A DNA stretch of 64,000 bases from Lentimicrobiaceae bacterium (GCA_017993235.1 JAGONC010000003.1:62001-126000); one strand, 5' to 3'; counted from the first letter of the stretch, positions 8,828 to 20,190 are shown. Notes: generated by a model from the letters alone, not told the origin. Numbers and translations: made by a program.

Positions 8828-11611
8828 ATGGATTATCATTTCAAAGAGATCGAATACAAATGGCAGCAGTACTGGGATCGGAATAAGACCTATAAGGTTG
8901 ACATTGATTATTCGAAACCGAAATACTATGTCCTTGACATGTTTCCGTATCCTTCCGGAGCCGGCTTGCACGTGGGGCATCCCCTTGGCTATATCGCCAG
9001 CGATATCATCGCACGCTACAAAAGGCTGAAAGGCTTCAACGTGCTGCATCCCATGGGATACGATGCCTACGGACTGCCGGCCGAGCAATACGCCATCCAG
9101 ACAGGTACCCATCCAGCCATCACCACCGGGAAAAATATTCAGCGTTACCGGCAGCAAATGGATAAGCTGGGTTTTTCCTATGACTGGGACAGGGAGGTAC
9201 GCACCTGTGATCCTTTTTACTACAAATGGACGCAATGGACGTTCATCCGGCTTTTTAAATCCTGGTATAACCAGACCACCTGCCGGGCTGAGCCCATATC
9301 GGAGCTGGAAGCACGGTTTGCATCCATGGGAACCGGCGATCTGGAGGCAGCCTGCACTGTACCGATGAACTTCACTGCACAACAATGGCAGGAGATGGAT
9401 CTTGAGCAGCAACAACGTGTCCTGATGAATTACAGGCTTGCATATCTCGATGATACCATGGTCAACTGGTGTCCTGCCCTGGGGACGGTGCTGGCCAACG
9501 ATGAGGTGAAGGATGGTTTTTCGGAACGGGGCTGTTATCCGGTAGAACGTAAACTGATGAAACAGTGGTCACTGAGGGTATCTGCCTATGCACAGCGCCT
9601 GCTGGACGGACTGGAAGAGGTTGACTGGCCGGAATCGCTGAAAGAGGTCCAGCGTAACTGGATCGGCCGGTCGGAGGGTGCTGCCGTATTCTTTCGTATT
9701 GATGGATTCGACGATATGCTCGAAGTGTTCACCACCCGGCCCGATACGCTCTGGGGCGCAACGTTTATGGTCCTGGCCCCCGAACATGAACTGGTCGAAA
9801 AGATCACTACTGCTGAGCAACGGGGCAGGATACAGGAATACGTCCAGTGGGCAAAAAACCGTTCCGAGCGCGACCGGCTCGCGGAAGTGAAAACCATTAC
9901 CGGTGAATTCACCGGCGCCTACGGGATCAATCCTGTAAACGGTGAAAAGATCCCGGTCTGGATCGCGGATTATGTGCTGGCAGGCTATGGTACCGGTGCC
10001 ATCATGGCCGTACCGGGTCACGACAGCCGCGATTTTGCCTTTGCCCGCCATTTCCGCCTTCCCATCATCCAGGTCGTGGTCAGGGAGGGTGAACAGCCTT
10101 CTGATCCTTCAACCTGGAAGGAATCCTATGATTCCAAAGAGGGATCCATGATCCATTCAGGATTTATCACCGGAATGCCGGTCAGGGAAGGGATCACCGC
10201 CACGATCCGGAGGCTTCAGGATCATCGGCTGGGTTTTGCCAGGGTCAACTTCCGGATCCGCGATGCAATCTTCAGTCGCCAGCGCTACTGGGGCGAGCCT
10301 TTCCCGATCTATTACAAGAACAACATCCCCTATCCCCTGGATGAAAGCGAACTGCCCCTTGAACTTCCGGAGGTGGATAGTTATTTGCCCACCGAAACGG
10401 GGGATCCGCCGCTGGCAAGGGCTAAAAACTGGAAAACCCCTGAGGGATACCCCCTCGAGACCAATACGATGCCCGGATTTGCCGGATCCAGTGGTTATTA
10501 CCTCCGTTATATGGACCCGCATAACAATGAAGCCTACTTCTCCAAAGAGGCCATCGGGTACTGGCGAAACGTGGATTTTTATGTCGGGGGTGATGAACAC
10601 GGTACCGGGCACCTGATCTATTCCCGTTTCTGGAACAAGTTTTTGTGCGATATCGGCCTTGCCATTGAACAGGAACCCTTTAAGAAGCTGATCAACCAGG
10701 GCAAAATTCAGGGACGGTCGAACTTCGTTTACCGGATCAAAGGCACCAACACCTTTGTATCCCACAATCTCCGGGAAAAATACGACGTCATCCGGCAGCA
10801 TGTGGATATTCATATCGTTGAAAACGATTTACTGGATATGGATGCGTTCAGGAAATGGCAACCCGACCTGGCCAGTGCTGAATTTATCCTGGAGGACGGT
10901 AACTATATCTGCGGCTGGGAAATTGAAAAAATGTCCAAGTCAAAGCACAACATTCAGAATCCTGACGAACTGATCGAAAAGTACGGCGCAGACACCCTCC
11001 GCCTTTACGAAATGTTCCTTGGCCCGGTCGAATACCACAAACCCTGGGATACCAAAGGGATTGAAGGAGTGTTCCGCTTCATGAAGAAACTCTGGAAGCT
11101 TTATCATAATGATAAGAATGAATTCAGTGTATCGGACGACGCTCCCACCCCGGAGGAATTAAAAATCATCCATCGTACCATCAAAAAGGTAGAGGATGAC
11201 ATCCTTCGGTTTTCGCTCAACACCGTGGTAAGCACCCTGATGATCTGTGTGAATGAGCTAAGCGACGTCGGTTGCAACAAACGGATAATCCTGGAAAACC
11301 TCGCGGTGATCCTTTCCCCGTATGCCCCTCATACTGCAGAAGAGTTATGGTCCCTGCTCGGACATAAGCAGAGCGTCTCCTTCGCTTCCTTTCCGCCCTG
11401 GAATGAAAATTATCTAAAAGAGGATCTGGTGACGTATGCTGTTTCTTTTAACGGGAAACTGCGCTTCACGCTCGAGCTTCCCATTACCCTGACCCATGCT
11501 GAAATTGAGCATATTGCCCTGACCCATGATAAATCGCAGAAATGGCTGGAGGGCAAACCTCCCCGGAAAGTGATCATTGTCCCGCAAAAGATCATTAACA
11601 TTGTCATCTGA
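8828..11611 (+). CDS. leuS: Leucyl-tRNA synthetase
   Basis: Class I aminoacyl-tRNA synthetase charging tRNA-Leu. 927 aa from ATG 8828; the open frame continues 49 codons upstream, but that part lacks family similarity. Seen: ATP site [17 protein letters not shown] with HVGH at residues 48-51; the inserted editing domain ([19 protein letters not shown], then [17 protein letters not shown]); and KMSKS at residues 701-705. About 70 residues before KMSKS form an insert (from [10 protein letters not shown] to [10 protein letters not shown]) that I associate with Bacteroidota LeuS. A TAacTTcG element at 8767-8774 could be part of its promoter. Confidence 0.97.
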   Translation: MDYHFKEIEYKWQQYWDRNKTYKVDIDYSKPKYYVLDMFPYPSGAGLHVGHPLGYIASDIIARYKRLKGFNVLHPMGYDAYGLPAEQYAIQTGTHPAITTGKNIQRYRQQMDKLGFSYDWDREVRTCDPFYYKWTQWTFIRLFKSWYNQTTCRAEPISELEARFASMGTGDLEAACTVPMNFTAQQWQEMDLEQQQRVLMNYRLAYLDDTMVNWCPALGTVLANDEVKDGFSERGCYPVERKLMKQWSLRVSAYAQRLLDGLEEVDWPESLKEVQRNWIGRSEGAAVFFRIDGFDDMLEVFTTRPDTLWGATFMVLAPEHELVEKITTAEQRGRIQEYVQWAKNRSERDRLAEVKTITGEFTGAYGINPVNGEKIPVWIADYVLAGYGTGAIMAVPGHDSRDFAFARHFRLPIIQVVVREGEQPSDPSTWKESYDSKEGSMIHSGFITGMPVREGITATIRRLQDHRLGFARVNFRIRDAIFSRQRYWGEPFPIYYKNNIPYPLDESELPLELPEVDSYLPTETGDPPLARAKNWKTPEGYPLETNTMPGFAGSSGYYLRYMDPHNNEAYFSKEAIGYWRNVDFYVGGDEHGTGHLIYSRFWNKFLCDIGLAIEQEPFKKLINQGKIQGRSNFVYRIKGTNTFVSHNLREKYDVIRQHVDIHIVENDLLDMDAFRKWQPDLASAEFILEDGNYICGWEIEKMSKSKHNIQNPDELIEKYGADTLRLYEMFLGPVEYHKPWDTKGIEGVFRFMKKLWKLYHNDKNEFSVSDDAPTPEELKIIHRTIKKVEDDILRFSLNTVVSTLMICVNELSDVGCNKRIILENLAVILSPYAPHTAEELWSLLGHKQSVSFASFPPWNENYLKEDLVTYAVSFNGKLRFTLELPITLTHAEIEHIALTHDKSQKWLEGKPPRKVIIVPQKIINIVI

Positions 11612-11656
11612 GTTTTGGCATATTTGTTGCAAGTCCAGCCAAAACCCCAAATACAG

Positions 11657-12463
11657 ATGATGATGAAATCATTTTCACCTGTCCTCCTGTGTCTTTCGCT
11701 TTTCTTCGTTGCTCCCAGTGCCAATGCACAGGATTATCGGTTTGTCAATAATTTTGCATTTGACCGGGGAGAACATCTTGAATACAATGTATACTGGGAT
11801 GCCTGGATCCTGCCCAAAATGATCGCTGGCACCGCCACCCTGCAGATCACGGAGGAAAACAGGCAGTTTGAAGACCGCGATACCTATCATGTCGTCGGAG
11901 TCGGAAGCACCAAAGGAGTGCTGGCCGCATTCTATACCGTGAACGACAGGTACGAGACCTTTATTGATGAACAGGCCCTGATCCCATGGTACTTTTTACG
12001 GCGTACCAAAGAAGGCTCCTACGTGCGAAACGACGATGTGGAATTCGACCGAAAGAATAACATTGCAAGGGGTACCTTTGCAACAAGAGAGGTCCCGGAT
12101 AACATCCAGGATATCCTATCGGCCTTGTACTATGCCCGTACCATGGATTTCTCATCCGCCCGGAAAGGAGATGTCTTCCCATTCGATTTTTTTCTGGATG
12201 ACTCCGTTTATATCTCCCAGGTTGTTTTCCAGGGACATGAAACCATCAAGTCGCATAACGGAAAATTCCGTTGTCTGAAATTTAAACCCATGGTACTGGT
12301 TGGACCCGTATTCAGCGAGCCTTACCCGATGACCATCTGGGTGACCGACGACTCCAACCGTATCCCTATCAGGGTTGAATCCAGAGTGCTGGTCGGAAAA
12401 ATTAAAGTGGAGCTTCAACATTTTTCAGGACTGGCCAACCCGATGACCGCAAAGCTGGATTAA
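11657..12463 (+). CDS. DUF3108 secreted protein
   Basis: 268 aa with an N-terminal signal peptide (MMMKSFSPVLLCLSLFFVAPSANAQ). The mature part matches DUF3108: GEHLEYNVYWDAW, AGTATLQI, GSTKGVLAAFYTVNDRYETFID and the C-terminal FSEPYPMTIWVTDDSNRIPIRVESRV. Predicted to be a beta-rich periplasmic or outer-membrane-associated protein. Three consecutive ATGs (11657, 11660, 11663) leave the exact start open; the frame extends upstream to 11615 but without a signal-like sequence. Sits between leuS and the alpha-2-macroglobulin gene. No function is established for the family that I can state. Confidence 0.85.
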   Translation: MMMKSFSPVLLCLSLFFVAPSANAQDYRFVNNFAFDRGEHLEYNVYWDAWILPKMIAGTATLQITEENRQFEDRDTYHVVGVGSTKGVLAAFYTVNDRYETFIDEQALIPWYFLRRTKEGSYVRNDDVEFDRKNNIARGTFATREVPDNIQDILSALYYARTMDFSSARKGDVFPFDFFLDDSVYISQVVFQGHETIKSHNGKFRCLKFKPMVLVGPVFSEPYPMTIWVTDDSNRIPIRVESRVLVGKIKVELQHFSGLANPMTAKLD

Positions 12464-12482
12464 CACCGTGTGAAAGTTTCCT

Positions 12483-12490
12483 TATCTTTG
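12483..12490 (+). promoter_or_regulatory. Probable -7 element (TATCTTTG) for the A2M gene
   Basis: TAtcTTTG matches the Bacteroidota -7 consensus and lies 83 bp before the ATG at 12574. No good -33 TTG is visible at the right distance, so this is a moderate call. Confidence 0.45.
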
Positions 12491-12573
12491 TCTTTGATTC
12501 CCTCCTTTGTGGAATTTTGGCGGTTTTATCATCATGATAAGCACAGGCAATCGTTCAGTAATCCAGTGAATCT

Positions 12574-15500
12574 ATGAAAACCAGATCCATCTTTATTTTA
12601 GTCCTTTTAGGTGTCGTGTTCGCATTAACAGGTTATACCATGATACATTTTACATCCAGGGGAAATCCGTCACAGGAAAATCCTGCGGAACAATTTATTT
12701 CCGATTGGAAGAAGGTGGATTCGCTTGTTGAGCAGGGTCTGCCCCAATCCGCCCTTGAGATCGTCAGGGATATTTATACACGGGCTCAGTCCACCCATAA
12801 TTCCCCGCAGTTTATCAAGGCCATTCTTTGCCAGATGAGCCTCCGGTCAGATTTCGAAGAGGACTATATGGAAATGTTCCTGTCGGACACACGGGAAGAG
12901 ATCAGCCGGACCGAATTTCCGGTCCGCCAGATCCTCTATTCCATCCAGGCTGAACTTTACTGGCGTTATTATGCGATGAACCGCCACAAGATCCTTGGCC
13001 GGACCCCGACCGTAGATTTTGAAAACCCTGACGTTGAAACGTGGGACCTGAAAAGGTTTGTATCCGAGATCATTATGGATTACGACAGATCTCTCGAAGA
13101 AGGGGAAAACCTCCAGAAAATTCCCCTTGAGGAATATGATGCCATCCTGATCACAGAAAAAGATTCAAAAAAATATCGCCCGACATTATACGACTTTCTG
13201 GCTCACCGGGCTGTGGATTTTTTTATGAACGAAGAAACCGGACTAACCGAACCCATCTATCGCTTTTCCACGGATTCACCTGACTATTTTGCCCCGGCGA
13301 GGGAGTTTGTCAGGCTCACCATCACTTCTCAGGATACCCTTTCCCGGTCCTACTATGCGATCCGGTTGCTACAGGATATCGTCCGTTCCCACCTGAACGA
13401 CAGAACCCCCGAGGCACTGATCGATGCGGATCTGAAACGGCTGAATTTCGTGCACCAGGAAGCGGTGATGGATCTGAAGGACAGCCTCTACCGCCAGGCA
13501 TTACAAACCCTGCTGGATGACCACCGTACCCATGCTTCCTCAGCAGGGATCAGCTTCGAGCTGGCGAATGCATTGTATGAAAAAGGCTCCGGTTATGACC
13601 CCCTGAAATCAGATGAGCATAAGTGGGATATGAAAAGAGCGCGTGAATTGTGCCTGGAAGCACTGAAAAATCATCCCACGTCGGAGGGGGCACTGAGTTG
13701 CAAAACCCTGCTGGAAAGAATTGAATCCAAAGAGATCTCCCTGACCACGGATTACGCTACCTACCAGGGCAGCCCGTTCCCTGCATTGGTGCGTTATAAA
13801 AATACTGAGACTGCCTACCTCCGGATCATCCGTATGGATCCGGAAAAGGACCGCGAGATAAGGGAACTGGGCCGCGAAGACACTCCCCTGGTCGCGTACC
13901 TGAAGGAGCCTGTCCTGCGCGAATGGAACCTCAAACTCCCTGATGACGGCGATTATCAGCCCCATTCGGTCGAGATCAGCCTACCGGCGCTACCCCCGGG
14001 CTATTATATTCTCATGCTCAGCCCCAATCCCACGTTTACTTTCAGGACCGAACCGGTAGCCTATACTTCTTTCTGGATCACCGACATCAGTTATATCAGC
14101 CGGGGAGATGAAAAGGGCAGCTATGACATTTATGTCCTGCACAGGGACAAGGGCACACCTATCCCGGGTGTTACGGTTACGGCCTATAACAGGGATTATG
14201 ACAATAAGGCCAGGAAAAGCAGGCTGGTTGAATGGCAACGTTTTACTACTGATGCCCAGGGACTGGTAAAGATTCCGGCACCGTCACGGAAAGATCGTTC
14301 CAGAGCGCTGATCCTGGATTTTCGCAAAGACGGAGACCGCCTGCTGACGGATACCTATTTCTATCTTCAGTTTCACCCTGATAAAGAAAAGGAAAAGAAG
14401 CCAAGGACCTTTTTCTTTACCGATCGTGCCATTTATCGTCCTGGTCAGACGGTCTATTTCAAGGGGATCGTGATCGGATCGGATGGCAAAGAGAATGAAA
14501 TTCTTGCGAAACATCCAACCGAGGTTACGTTCTATGATGTCAATCATCAGAAAATTGCCAGCCTGAGCCTGGTGACGAATGAATACGGTTCGTTCAACGG
14601 ATCGTTCACAGCACCTTCGGGAGTCCTCACCGGGGCGATGACCATCCTGAACGAATCCGGTTCGATCACGGTTCAGGTAGAGGAATACAAGCGGCCGAAG
14701 TTTGAAGTAGTCTTTGAACCGGTGAAGGGAGTGTATAAGTTAAATGAACAGGTATCGGTAACCGGTGTGGCAAAGTCGTATGCCGGAGTTGGTCTGGACC
14801 AGGCACAGGTGAGGTACCGCGTGGTCCGTTCAGCCATCTTCCCGTATCCTCTTTGGTGGCGAGGCTGGTTCCCTCCTGCCCCGGAAATGGAAATCGCCAA
14901 TGGATTGCTGACAACCGGCGACACGGGTCAGTTTACCATCACTTTTAAAGCGGTACCTGATCTCAGCCTCGATAAAAAGTACAAACCCGTATTCCATTAC
15001 AGGATCTATGCGGATGTGACCGACCTCAACGGGGAGACTCAATCCTCTTCCAACCTGGTGGCTGTCGGATACAATGCCATGCTGGTGGATGCAGATATTC
15101 CGGTACAACTCGACAAGGACGGTAAAGCATCTTTTATTCTCAGGACCACCAATCTCAACGGTCAGCCGGAACCGGCACGGGTGAAAGTGGGCATCTATAA
15201 ATTAAAGGAGCCCGGCCGGATCTTCCGGGAAAGACAGTGGCCGCGTCCGGATAAATTCCTCATGTCGCAAAAGGAGTTTTATGATCTGTTCCCGTACGAT
15301 ATCTACAATGATGAGGATAACGCGGAGAGATGGGAAAGGGAGGCCATCATCCTGGAAAAGGAACATCAAACCCCGGCCGATTCCGTGATCACATTGGAAG
15401 GACTGTCCGGATGGAAGAGCGGGACTTACCTGATCACCCTGCAAACCGTGGATTCTTTCGGAGAAAAGATCGAGGTCAAAAAGTTCACAACGGTTTATTC

Positions 15501-18500
15501 TCCTGTTGATAAAAAATCTCCTTCCGAGGCTCTTCACTGGTATACAGCCATGAAAGCCTCCGGCGAACCCGGGGAGAAAGCCAGCCTTCTGCTGGGCACC
15601 GCAGAAAAGAATGTGCGCTTGATCATGGAGGTAATCCATGAAAATAAAACCGTTTCAAGGGAATGGATCCGCCTGAATGACCGGCAGAAATTATTCGAAA
15701 TTCTCATCAGAGAAGAGTACCGGGGCAACTTCCAGGTGCTGTTCGCCTTTGTCAAGCACAACCGCAGCTTTCAGGATAAACAGCTGATAACGGTCCCCTT
15801 CACCAACAAGGAACTGGCTATAACGTTTGAGACGTTCAGAAACAAATTATTGCCCGGACAGGAAGAGGAATGGAGGATCCGTATCAGGGACCGTAAAGGA
15901 GACCGGGTCGCTGCTGAAATGGCCGCCACCTTGTATGATGCTTCGCTGGATGCTTTTGTACCTCACGCCTGGAGTTTCGATATTTTTAATTCAATGCCCC
16001 TGACTGTGGGGTGGAATATTGAAAATGCATTCGGGATTCGTAACAGTGAATCGTACACCCGGGCAACTTACGTGGATGTCCAGCCCATCTTCAGGCAGTA
16101 CGATGCGTTGAACTGGTTCGGTTTCGATACCTGGTCAGGCTATTACAGACCCATGCTGAAAGGCATGGCTGCCGGTAGGACCGTCCTGAATGTAGGGGAA
16201 GAAGTGATTATGGATGATGTGGCCCTGGAGCAGGATGCCGCTATATCGGAATCCGAAAGCGCAAAGGGAGAAGTGCCTCCGGAACCGGTCCCCGCCGATA
16301 AACCGGTTCAAACAGGAGGGGTACAGATCCGTCAGGATTTCCGCGAAACGGCCTTTTTTTATCCGACGCTGCAGACCAACCAGGATGGGGATGTGATCAT
16401 CCGGTTCACAGTACCGGAAGCGCTCACCCGCTGGAAGATGATCGGATTCGCCCATACGCAGGAGCTGCAGAACGGACGGGTCACCAACGAGCTTGTGACC
16501 CAGAAGGACCTGATGGTGTTCCCCAATGCACCCCGCTTTTTCAGGGAAGGGGATCACATGGCGTTCAGTACCAAAATCAATAACCTGGCCACCACGCCCT
16601 TGAATGGAACCGCCTTCCTGGAATTTTTCGATGCGATCACCATGCAGCCCATTGATGTTTTTGAGGGCGATCATCCAAAGGAAACCAGCTTTACAGTAGA
16701 AGCTGGTAAAAGTACGGTGGTCAGATGGCCGCTGAAGGTACCCTACGGGGGAGTGCAGGCGCTTACGTACCGTGTGATCGCAACAGCGGGTAATTTTTCG
16801 GATGGAGAGGAGGCTACCTTGCCGGTGCTGACCAACCGGATGCTCGTGACGGAGACCATGCCCCTGCCTGTTAAGGGAAAGCAGACCAAACAGTTCAGTT
16901 TTACAAAGCTGATGGAATCCGGCAATTCCTCCACATTGAAGCATCACCGGCTGACCCTTGAATATACGTCCAATCCGGCCTGGTATGCGGTTCAGGCCCT
17001 GCCGTACCTCATGGAGTATCCTTACGAATGTTCCGAGCAGGTCTTCAGCCGCTATTATGCAAACACCCTGGCAAGCCATATCGCCAATTCCAATCCGAAG
17101 ATCAAACGCGTGTTCGACGCCTGGAAGAACTATACACCGGATGCGCTGTTGTCGAACCTGGAAAAGAACCAGGAACTGAAGGCGCTCATCCTGGAAGAAA
17201 CCCCCTGGGTGTTGAATGCACAGAACGAAAGTGAGCGGAAGCAACGGATCGCATTGCTGTTTGATCTGAACCGGATGGCCGGTGAGCAGCAAAGTTCACT
17301 GAAGAAACTTCAGCAGATGCAGCTTCCCAACGGTGGGTGGCCCTGGTTTAAGGAGATGCAGGATAACCGCTTTATCACCCAGCATATCGTTGCCGGATTC
17401 GGACATTTGAACAACCTCAGGGTGAAGGATATGGTAGCTGATGACGCAGTATGGCAGATGATCCGGAAAGCAGTTCTTTACCTTGACGATCGTATGCGTG
17501 AGGATTATGAATTTATCCTGAAGCACTACCCGGATAAAATGAACGAGGAGCATATCGGCTTTACCCAGATCCATTACCTGTATGTCCGCAGCTACTTCAG
17601 CACCTTTAATTTCAAGGTGGAAATGGATGCCAGGAACAGGGAGGCTTTTGATTATTTTCAGGGACAGGCAAAGAAATTCTGGGTGAAGCAGAGCCATTAT
17701 ATGCAGGGCATGATCGGACTGGCGCTCCATCGCTATGGTGATACGCAGACGCCTGCAGCCATCATCAAATCCCTCAGGGAAAGGGCGACAACAAAAGAGG
17801 AGATGGGAATGTACTGGAGGCAGGAGCCCGGGTATTTCTGGTATCAGGCCCCCATTGAAACCCAGGCGTTGCTCATTGAATTATTTGAGGAGGCCGCCGG
17901 TGACCGCCAATCCGTGGAAGAGATGAAAGTGTGGCTGCTCAAACAAAAGCAGACGCAGGACTGGAAAACCACCAAGGCCACTGTGGAGGCCGTCTATGCT
18001 TTGTTGATCAGGGGTACCGATCTGCTGGCCAGCGATGCGCTGGTACAGGTGAAGCTGGGAAGCACTGAAGTGAATCCGCGGCAGATGGATGATATAAAAG
18101 TGGAAGCGGGGACGGGCTATTTCAAGACCGCCTGGAGCGGTAAGGAAATTGTGCCGGAAATGGGGAACATCACCGTGACCAAGACAGATGATGGCATTGC
18201 ATGGGGAGCCGTTTACTGGCAGTATTTTGAGGATCTTGACAGGATAACAGCCCATGAAACGCCTCTGAAGCTTGAGAAACAGCTTTTCATCGAACGCAAT
18301 ACCCCGCAGGGTCCTGTGATGGAACCTCTTCTGGAAGATAAAACCAACGTGAGGGTTGGGGATAAGATCAAGGTCAGGATCGAGATCCGCGTCGACCGCG
18401 ATATGGAGTATGTTCACCTAAAGGATATGCGGGCTGCAGCTTTTGAACCGGTAAATGTGCTTTCGGGATACCGGTACCAGGGAGGGCTGGGCTATTATGA

Positions 18501-18687
18501 GAGCACCCGGGATGCCTCCACCAATTTCTTCATTGGGTATCTGCCCAAAGGGACCTATGTGTTTGAGTATCCGTTAAAGGCTTCACAGGCTGGCGAGTTT
18601 TCCAATGGCATCACAACGATCCAGTGCATGTATGCGCCGGAGTTTGCCTCGCACTCGGAAGGCGTACGGGTAAAGATATCTGATTAA
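12574..18687 (+). CDS. Alpha-2-macroglobulin family protein with thioester motif
   Basis: A 2037-aa envelope protein of the bacterial A2M family, thought to trap invading proteases through a bait region and a thioester. An N-terminal hydrophobic segment (residues 6-27) without a lipobox cysteine suggests a signal anchor or cleaved signal. In order: about 390 helical residues, macroglobulin domains (AIYRPGQTVYFKGIV is the MG2 landmark), an A2M core (TRWKMIGFAHTQELQNGRV), then the helical thioester domain with YECSEQVFSRYY, i.e. C1486-S-E-Q1489, so thioester formation is possible. It also keeps the LQLPNGGWPWF-type pattern of that domain. Length suits the large Bacteroidota subfamily. No pbpC follows, unlike in enterobacteria. 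The last residues (KISD) are encoded by one arm of a large palindrome shared with the convergent gene. Confidence 0.93.
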   Translation: MKTRSIFILVLLGVVFALTGYTMIHFTSRGNPSQENPAEQFISDWKKVDSLVEQGLPQSALEIVRDIYTRAQSTHNSPQFIKAILCQMSLRSDFEEDYMEMFLSDTREEISRTEFPVRQILYSIQAELYWRYYAMNRHKILGRTPTVDFENPDVETWDLKRFVSEIIMDYDRSLEEGENLQKIPLEEYDAILITEKDSKKYRPTLYDFLAHRAVDFFMNEETGLTEPIYRFSTDSPDYFAPAREFVRLTITSQDTLSRSYYAIRLLQDIVRSHLNDRTPEALIDADLKRLNFVHQEAVMDLKDSLYRQALQTLLDDHRTHASSAGISFELANALYEKGSGYDPLKSDEHKWDMKRARELCLEALKNHPTSEGALSCKTLLERIESKEISLTTDYATYQGSPFPALVRYKNTETAYLRIIRMDPEKDREIRELGREDTPLVAYLKEPVLREWNLKLPDDGDYQPHSVEISLPALPPGYYILMLSPNPTFTFRTEPVAYTSFWITDISYISRGDEKGSYDIYVLHRDKGTPIPGVTVTAYNRDYDNKARKSRLVEWQRFTTDAQGLVKIPAPSRKDRSRALILDFRKDGDRLLTDTYFYLQFHPDKEKEKKPRTFFFTDRAIYRPGQTVYFKGIVIGSDGKENEILAKHPTEVTFYDVNHQKIASLSLVTNEYGSFNGSFTAPSGVLTGAMTILNESGSITVQVEEYKRPKFEVVFEPVKGVYKLNEQVSVTGVAKSYAGVGLDQAQVRYRVVRSAIFPYPLWWRGWFPPAPEMEIANGLLTTGDTGQFTITFKAVPDLSLDKKYKPVFHYRIYADVTDLNGETQSSSNLVAVGYNAMLVDADIPVQLDKDGKASFILRTTNLNGQPEPARVKVGIYKLKEPGRIFRERQWPRPDKFLMSQKEFYDLFPYDIYNDEDNAERWEREAIILEKEHQTPADSVITLEGLSGWKSGTYLITLQTVDSFGEKIEVKKFTTVYSPVDKKSPSEALHWYTAMKASGEPGEKASLLLGTAEKNVRLIMEVIHENKTVSREWIRLNDRQKLFEILIREEYRGNFQVLFAFVKHNRSFQDKQLITVPFTNKELAITFETFRNKLLPGQEEEWRIRIRDRKGDRVAAEMAATLYDASLDAFVPHAWSFDIFNSMPLTVGWNIENAFGIRNSESYTRATYVDVQPIFRQYDALNWFGFDTWSGYYRPMLKGMAAGRTVLNVGEEVIMDDVALEQDAAISESESAKGEVPPEPVPADKPVQTGGVQIRQDFRETAFFYPTLQTNQDGDVIIRFTVPEALTRWKMIGFAHTQELQNGRVTNELVTQKDLMVFPNAPRFFREGDHMAFSTKINNLATTPLNGTAFLEFFDAITMQPIDVFEGDHPKETSFTVEAGKSTVVRWPLKVPYGGVQALTYRVIATAGNFSDGEEATLPVLTNRMLVTETMPLPVKGKQTKQFSFTKLMESGNSSTLKHHRLTLEYTSNPAWYAVQALPYLMEYPYECSEQVFSRYYANTLASHIANSNPKIKRVFDAWKNYTPDALLSNLEKNQELKALILEETPWVLNAQNESERKQRIALLFDLNRMAGEQQSSLKKLQQMQLPNGGWPWFKEMQDNRFITQHIVAGFGHLNNLRVKDMVADDAVWQMIRKAVLYLDDRMREDYEFILKHYPDKMNEEHIGFTQIHYLYVRSYFSTFNFKVEMDARNREAFDYFQGQAKKFWVKQSHYMQGMIGLALHRYGDTQTPAAIIKSLRERATTKEEMGMYWRQEPGYFWYQAPIETQALLIELFEEAAGDRQSVEEMKVWLLKQKQTQDWKTTKATVEAVYALLIRGTDLLASDALVQVKLGSTEVNPRQMDDIKVEAGTGYFKTAWSGKEIVPEMGNITVTKTDDGIAWGAVYWQYFEDLDRITAHETPLKLEKQLFIERNTPQGPVMEPLLEDKTNVRVGDKIKVRIEIRVDRDMEYVHLKDMRAAAFEPVNVLSGYRYQGGLGYYESTRDASTNFFIGYLPKGTYVFEYPLKASQAGEFSNGITTIQCMYAPEFASHSEGVRVKISD

Positions 18688-18771
18688 CCGATTAACAGAT
18701 ATCGGATATCTGATTTGATTTGGGATTTATATCAAAAATCAAATAACGGTTAATCGTTAATCGGATATCTT
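18673..18771. repeat. Large imperfect palindrome spanning two convergent gene ends
   Basis: Left arm 18673-18696 (AAGATATCTGATTAACCGATTAAC) and right arm 18749-18771 are inverted copies with one substitution and one indel. An inner pair (TTTGATTT at about 18714-18721 and AAATCAAA at 18736-18743) extends the stem. Each arm contains the last codons and stop codon of one convergent gene, giving both proteins the C-terminus KISD. It may act as a bidirectional terminator although it is AT-rich. Confidence 0.7.
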
Positions 18772-20190
18772 GATCCATTTCCCACTATACACAATCCAGT
18801 CATCCACAAGGATCAGATACTGGTACAGGCCCTTTGCCAATCCGGATGTGTCAAGCATTAGTTGCCCTGAAAGGAACTCCTGTTCGGCCACCTGCCGGCC
18901 ATAAATGTCATATAGTTCAAAAATCCCATCCCCAGGTCCGCATTCAAGGTAGAGCACATCGGTTCCGGGATTGGGATAGACAAGATGGGTGGTCAGTGAA
19001 GTTTTCTGATCATCTTCTATGCCCACCAGCTTTCCCTGATTGTTTACTTTAATCAGGATGACGTTGCGTTCCATATCCGGATCATCCAGCCCAAGCCAAT
19101 AGGATCCCGAGATCAGGCAACCGCCGTCACGGGTGGCAATTAAACCGGAAACCCAATATTCACCATAGTCTCCGTAGTACAATTGCCAATTTATTGTACC
19201 TGAGGGATGTACGTTAATTACCCGAATTATAGTCTTTGGCCAGTACGGAATAGATGAAGTGCCTCCAACCAACAGAGAATCAGGGTGACGACAGTCAAGG
19301 TGCGCTGCGATGTCCGTCCTGCCGGGTGTCCCCAAAACATAGGTAGACGTCCTGCGAGCAAGATGATTATAGTACCCAATCCCAAATTCCAGATCCTCGT
19401 TCGGAGGATCTCCAAAAGCCGTTGCGCACCGGGCATAGGTGCTATCCGTCAGAGCCTGTGCATCCAAATAGTGGAATAAGGTATCCTCCAGTGGCTGATA
19501 AAAAAGGATCCCTTCAAAATCCAGATCATAATTGAACTGGCAGATTTCGTTGAAACCACAGGCATGGTATTTTTGAATTGCAGGAAGTTCGATGATCTGC
19601 CGGAAATAGAGCAGGGAATCATGATCAATCACGCTTTTACGCAAGACACCTTCGTCTGGATTTAATTCACAGACAGTGGCGGACTGCCTTTGGTTTATAA
19701 AATCGTATTCGACACCGGCGAACAGAAGATTGTTATTGTGATTAACGATACAATCGTGAAATGATCTTCCTGTGTCAGCACTGTAAAGGATGGATTCCTG
19801 AAGTACTTCCATTGCATCCGATAGAAATCCGTAGCGCAGGCCAGGATGGATCAACTCGTTGGTGTCATCGATGGTCGTCCAGAAAAATACCCGGTCATCG
19901 TAACGCATCAATTTCAGGCTACCCGAATAATAATCACCTGGTGCTGCGATCCGTGCTGAATCGGTGACTGCTCCCAGCGGGCTGATCCGGTAAATATATT
20001 CCTCATAATCCAGACCTTCTTCCAGGTAATTGTAAACACCCCTGCTGACAGGCACCAGAAAGCTGCCGTCGTCCAGTTCCAGCGGTTTACCGGCAACCTC
20101 ATCGAGTTCCGTGTGGATGGTGGTCACAAACGTCTGTGAAAATGAAGCAGAGGCAATGAATAGGAATAAAAAGAAGGCGTTGACTTTCAT
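18757..20190 (-). CDS. Secreted protein with type IX secretion C-terminal sorting domain
   Basis: 477 aa. Signal peptide (MKVNAFFLFLFIASASFSQ), then about 375 residues in which I recognise no catalytic domain but see a repeated beta-type pattern, possibly a propeller (e.g. DGSFLVPVSRG, GGCLISGSYWL). The last ~80 residues are a classic type A T9SS sorting domain: YPNPGTDVLYLE, ELYDIYGRQV, LDTSGLAKGLYQYLILV. It is therefore predicted to cross the outer membrane by the T9SS and be attached to the surface or released. Convergent with the A2M gene; the shared palindrome encodes its last residues. Promoter at 20211-20241. Confidence 0.88.
   Translation of the reverse strand: MKVNAFFLFLFIASASFSQTFVTTIHTELDEVAGKPLELDDGSFLVPVSRGVYNYLEEGLDYEEYIYRISPLGAVTDSARIAAPGDYYSGSLKLMRYDDRVFFWTTIDDTNELIHPGLRYGFLSDAMEVLQESILYSADTGRSFHDCIVNHNNNLLFAGVEYDFINQRQSATVCELNPDEGVLRKSVIDHDSLLYFRQIIELPAIQKYHACGFNEICQFNYDLDFEGILFYQPLEDTLFHYLDAQALTDSTYARCATAFGDPPNEDLEFGIGYYNHLARRTSTYVLGTPGRTDIAAHLDCRHPDSLLVGGTSSIPYWPKTIIRVINVHPSGTINWQLYYGDYGEYWVSGLIATRDGGCLISGSYWLGLDDPDMERNVILIKVNNQGKLVGIEDDQKTSLTTHLVYPNPGTDVLYLECGPGDGIFELYDIYGRQVAEQEFLSGQLMLDTSGLAKGLYQYLILVDDWIVYSGKWIKISD

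Noticed and set aside
16135..17292. 385-codon open frame antisense to the A2M gene
   Set aside because: A shadow of the real gene; the translation lacks domain signals and hydrophobic pattern, and the A2M thioester motif lies on the opposite strand.
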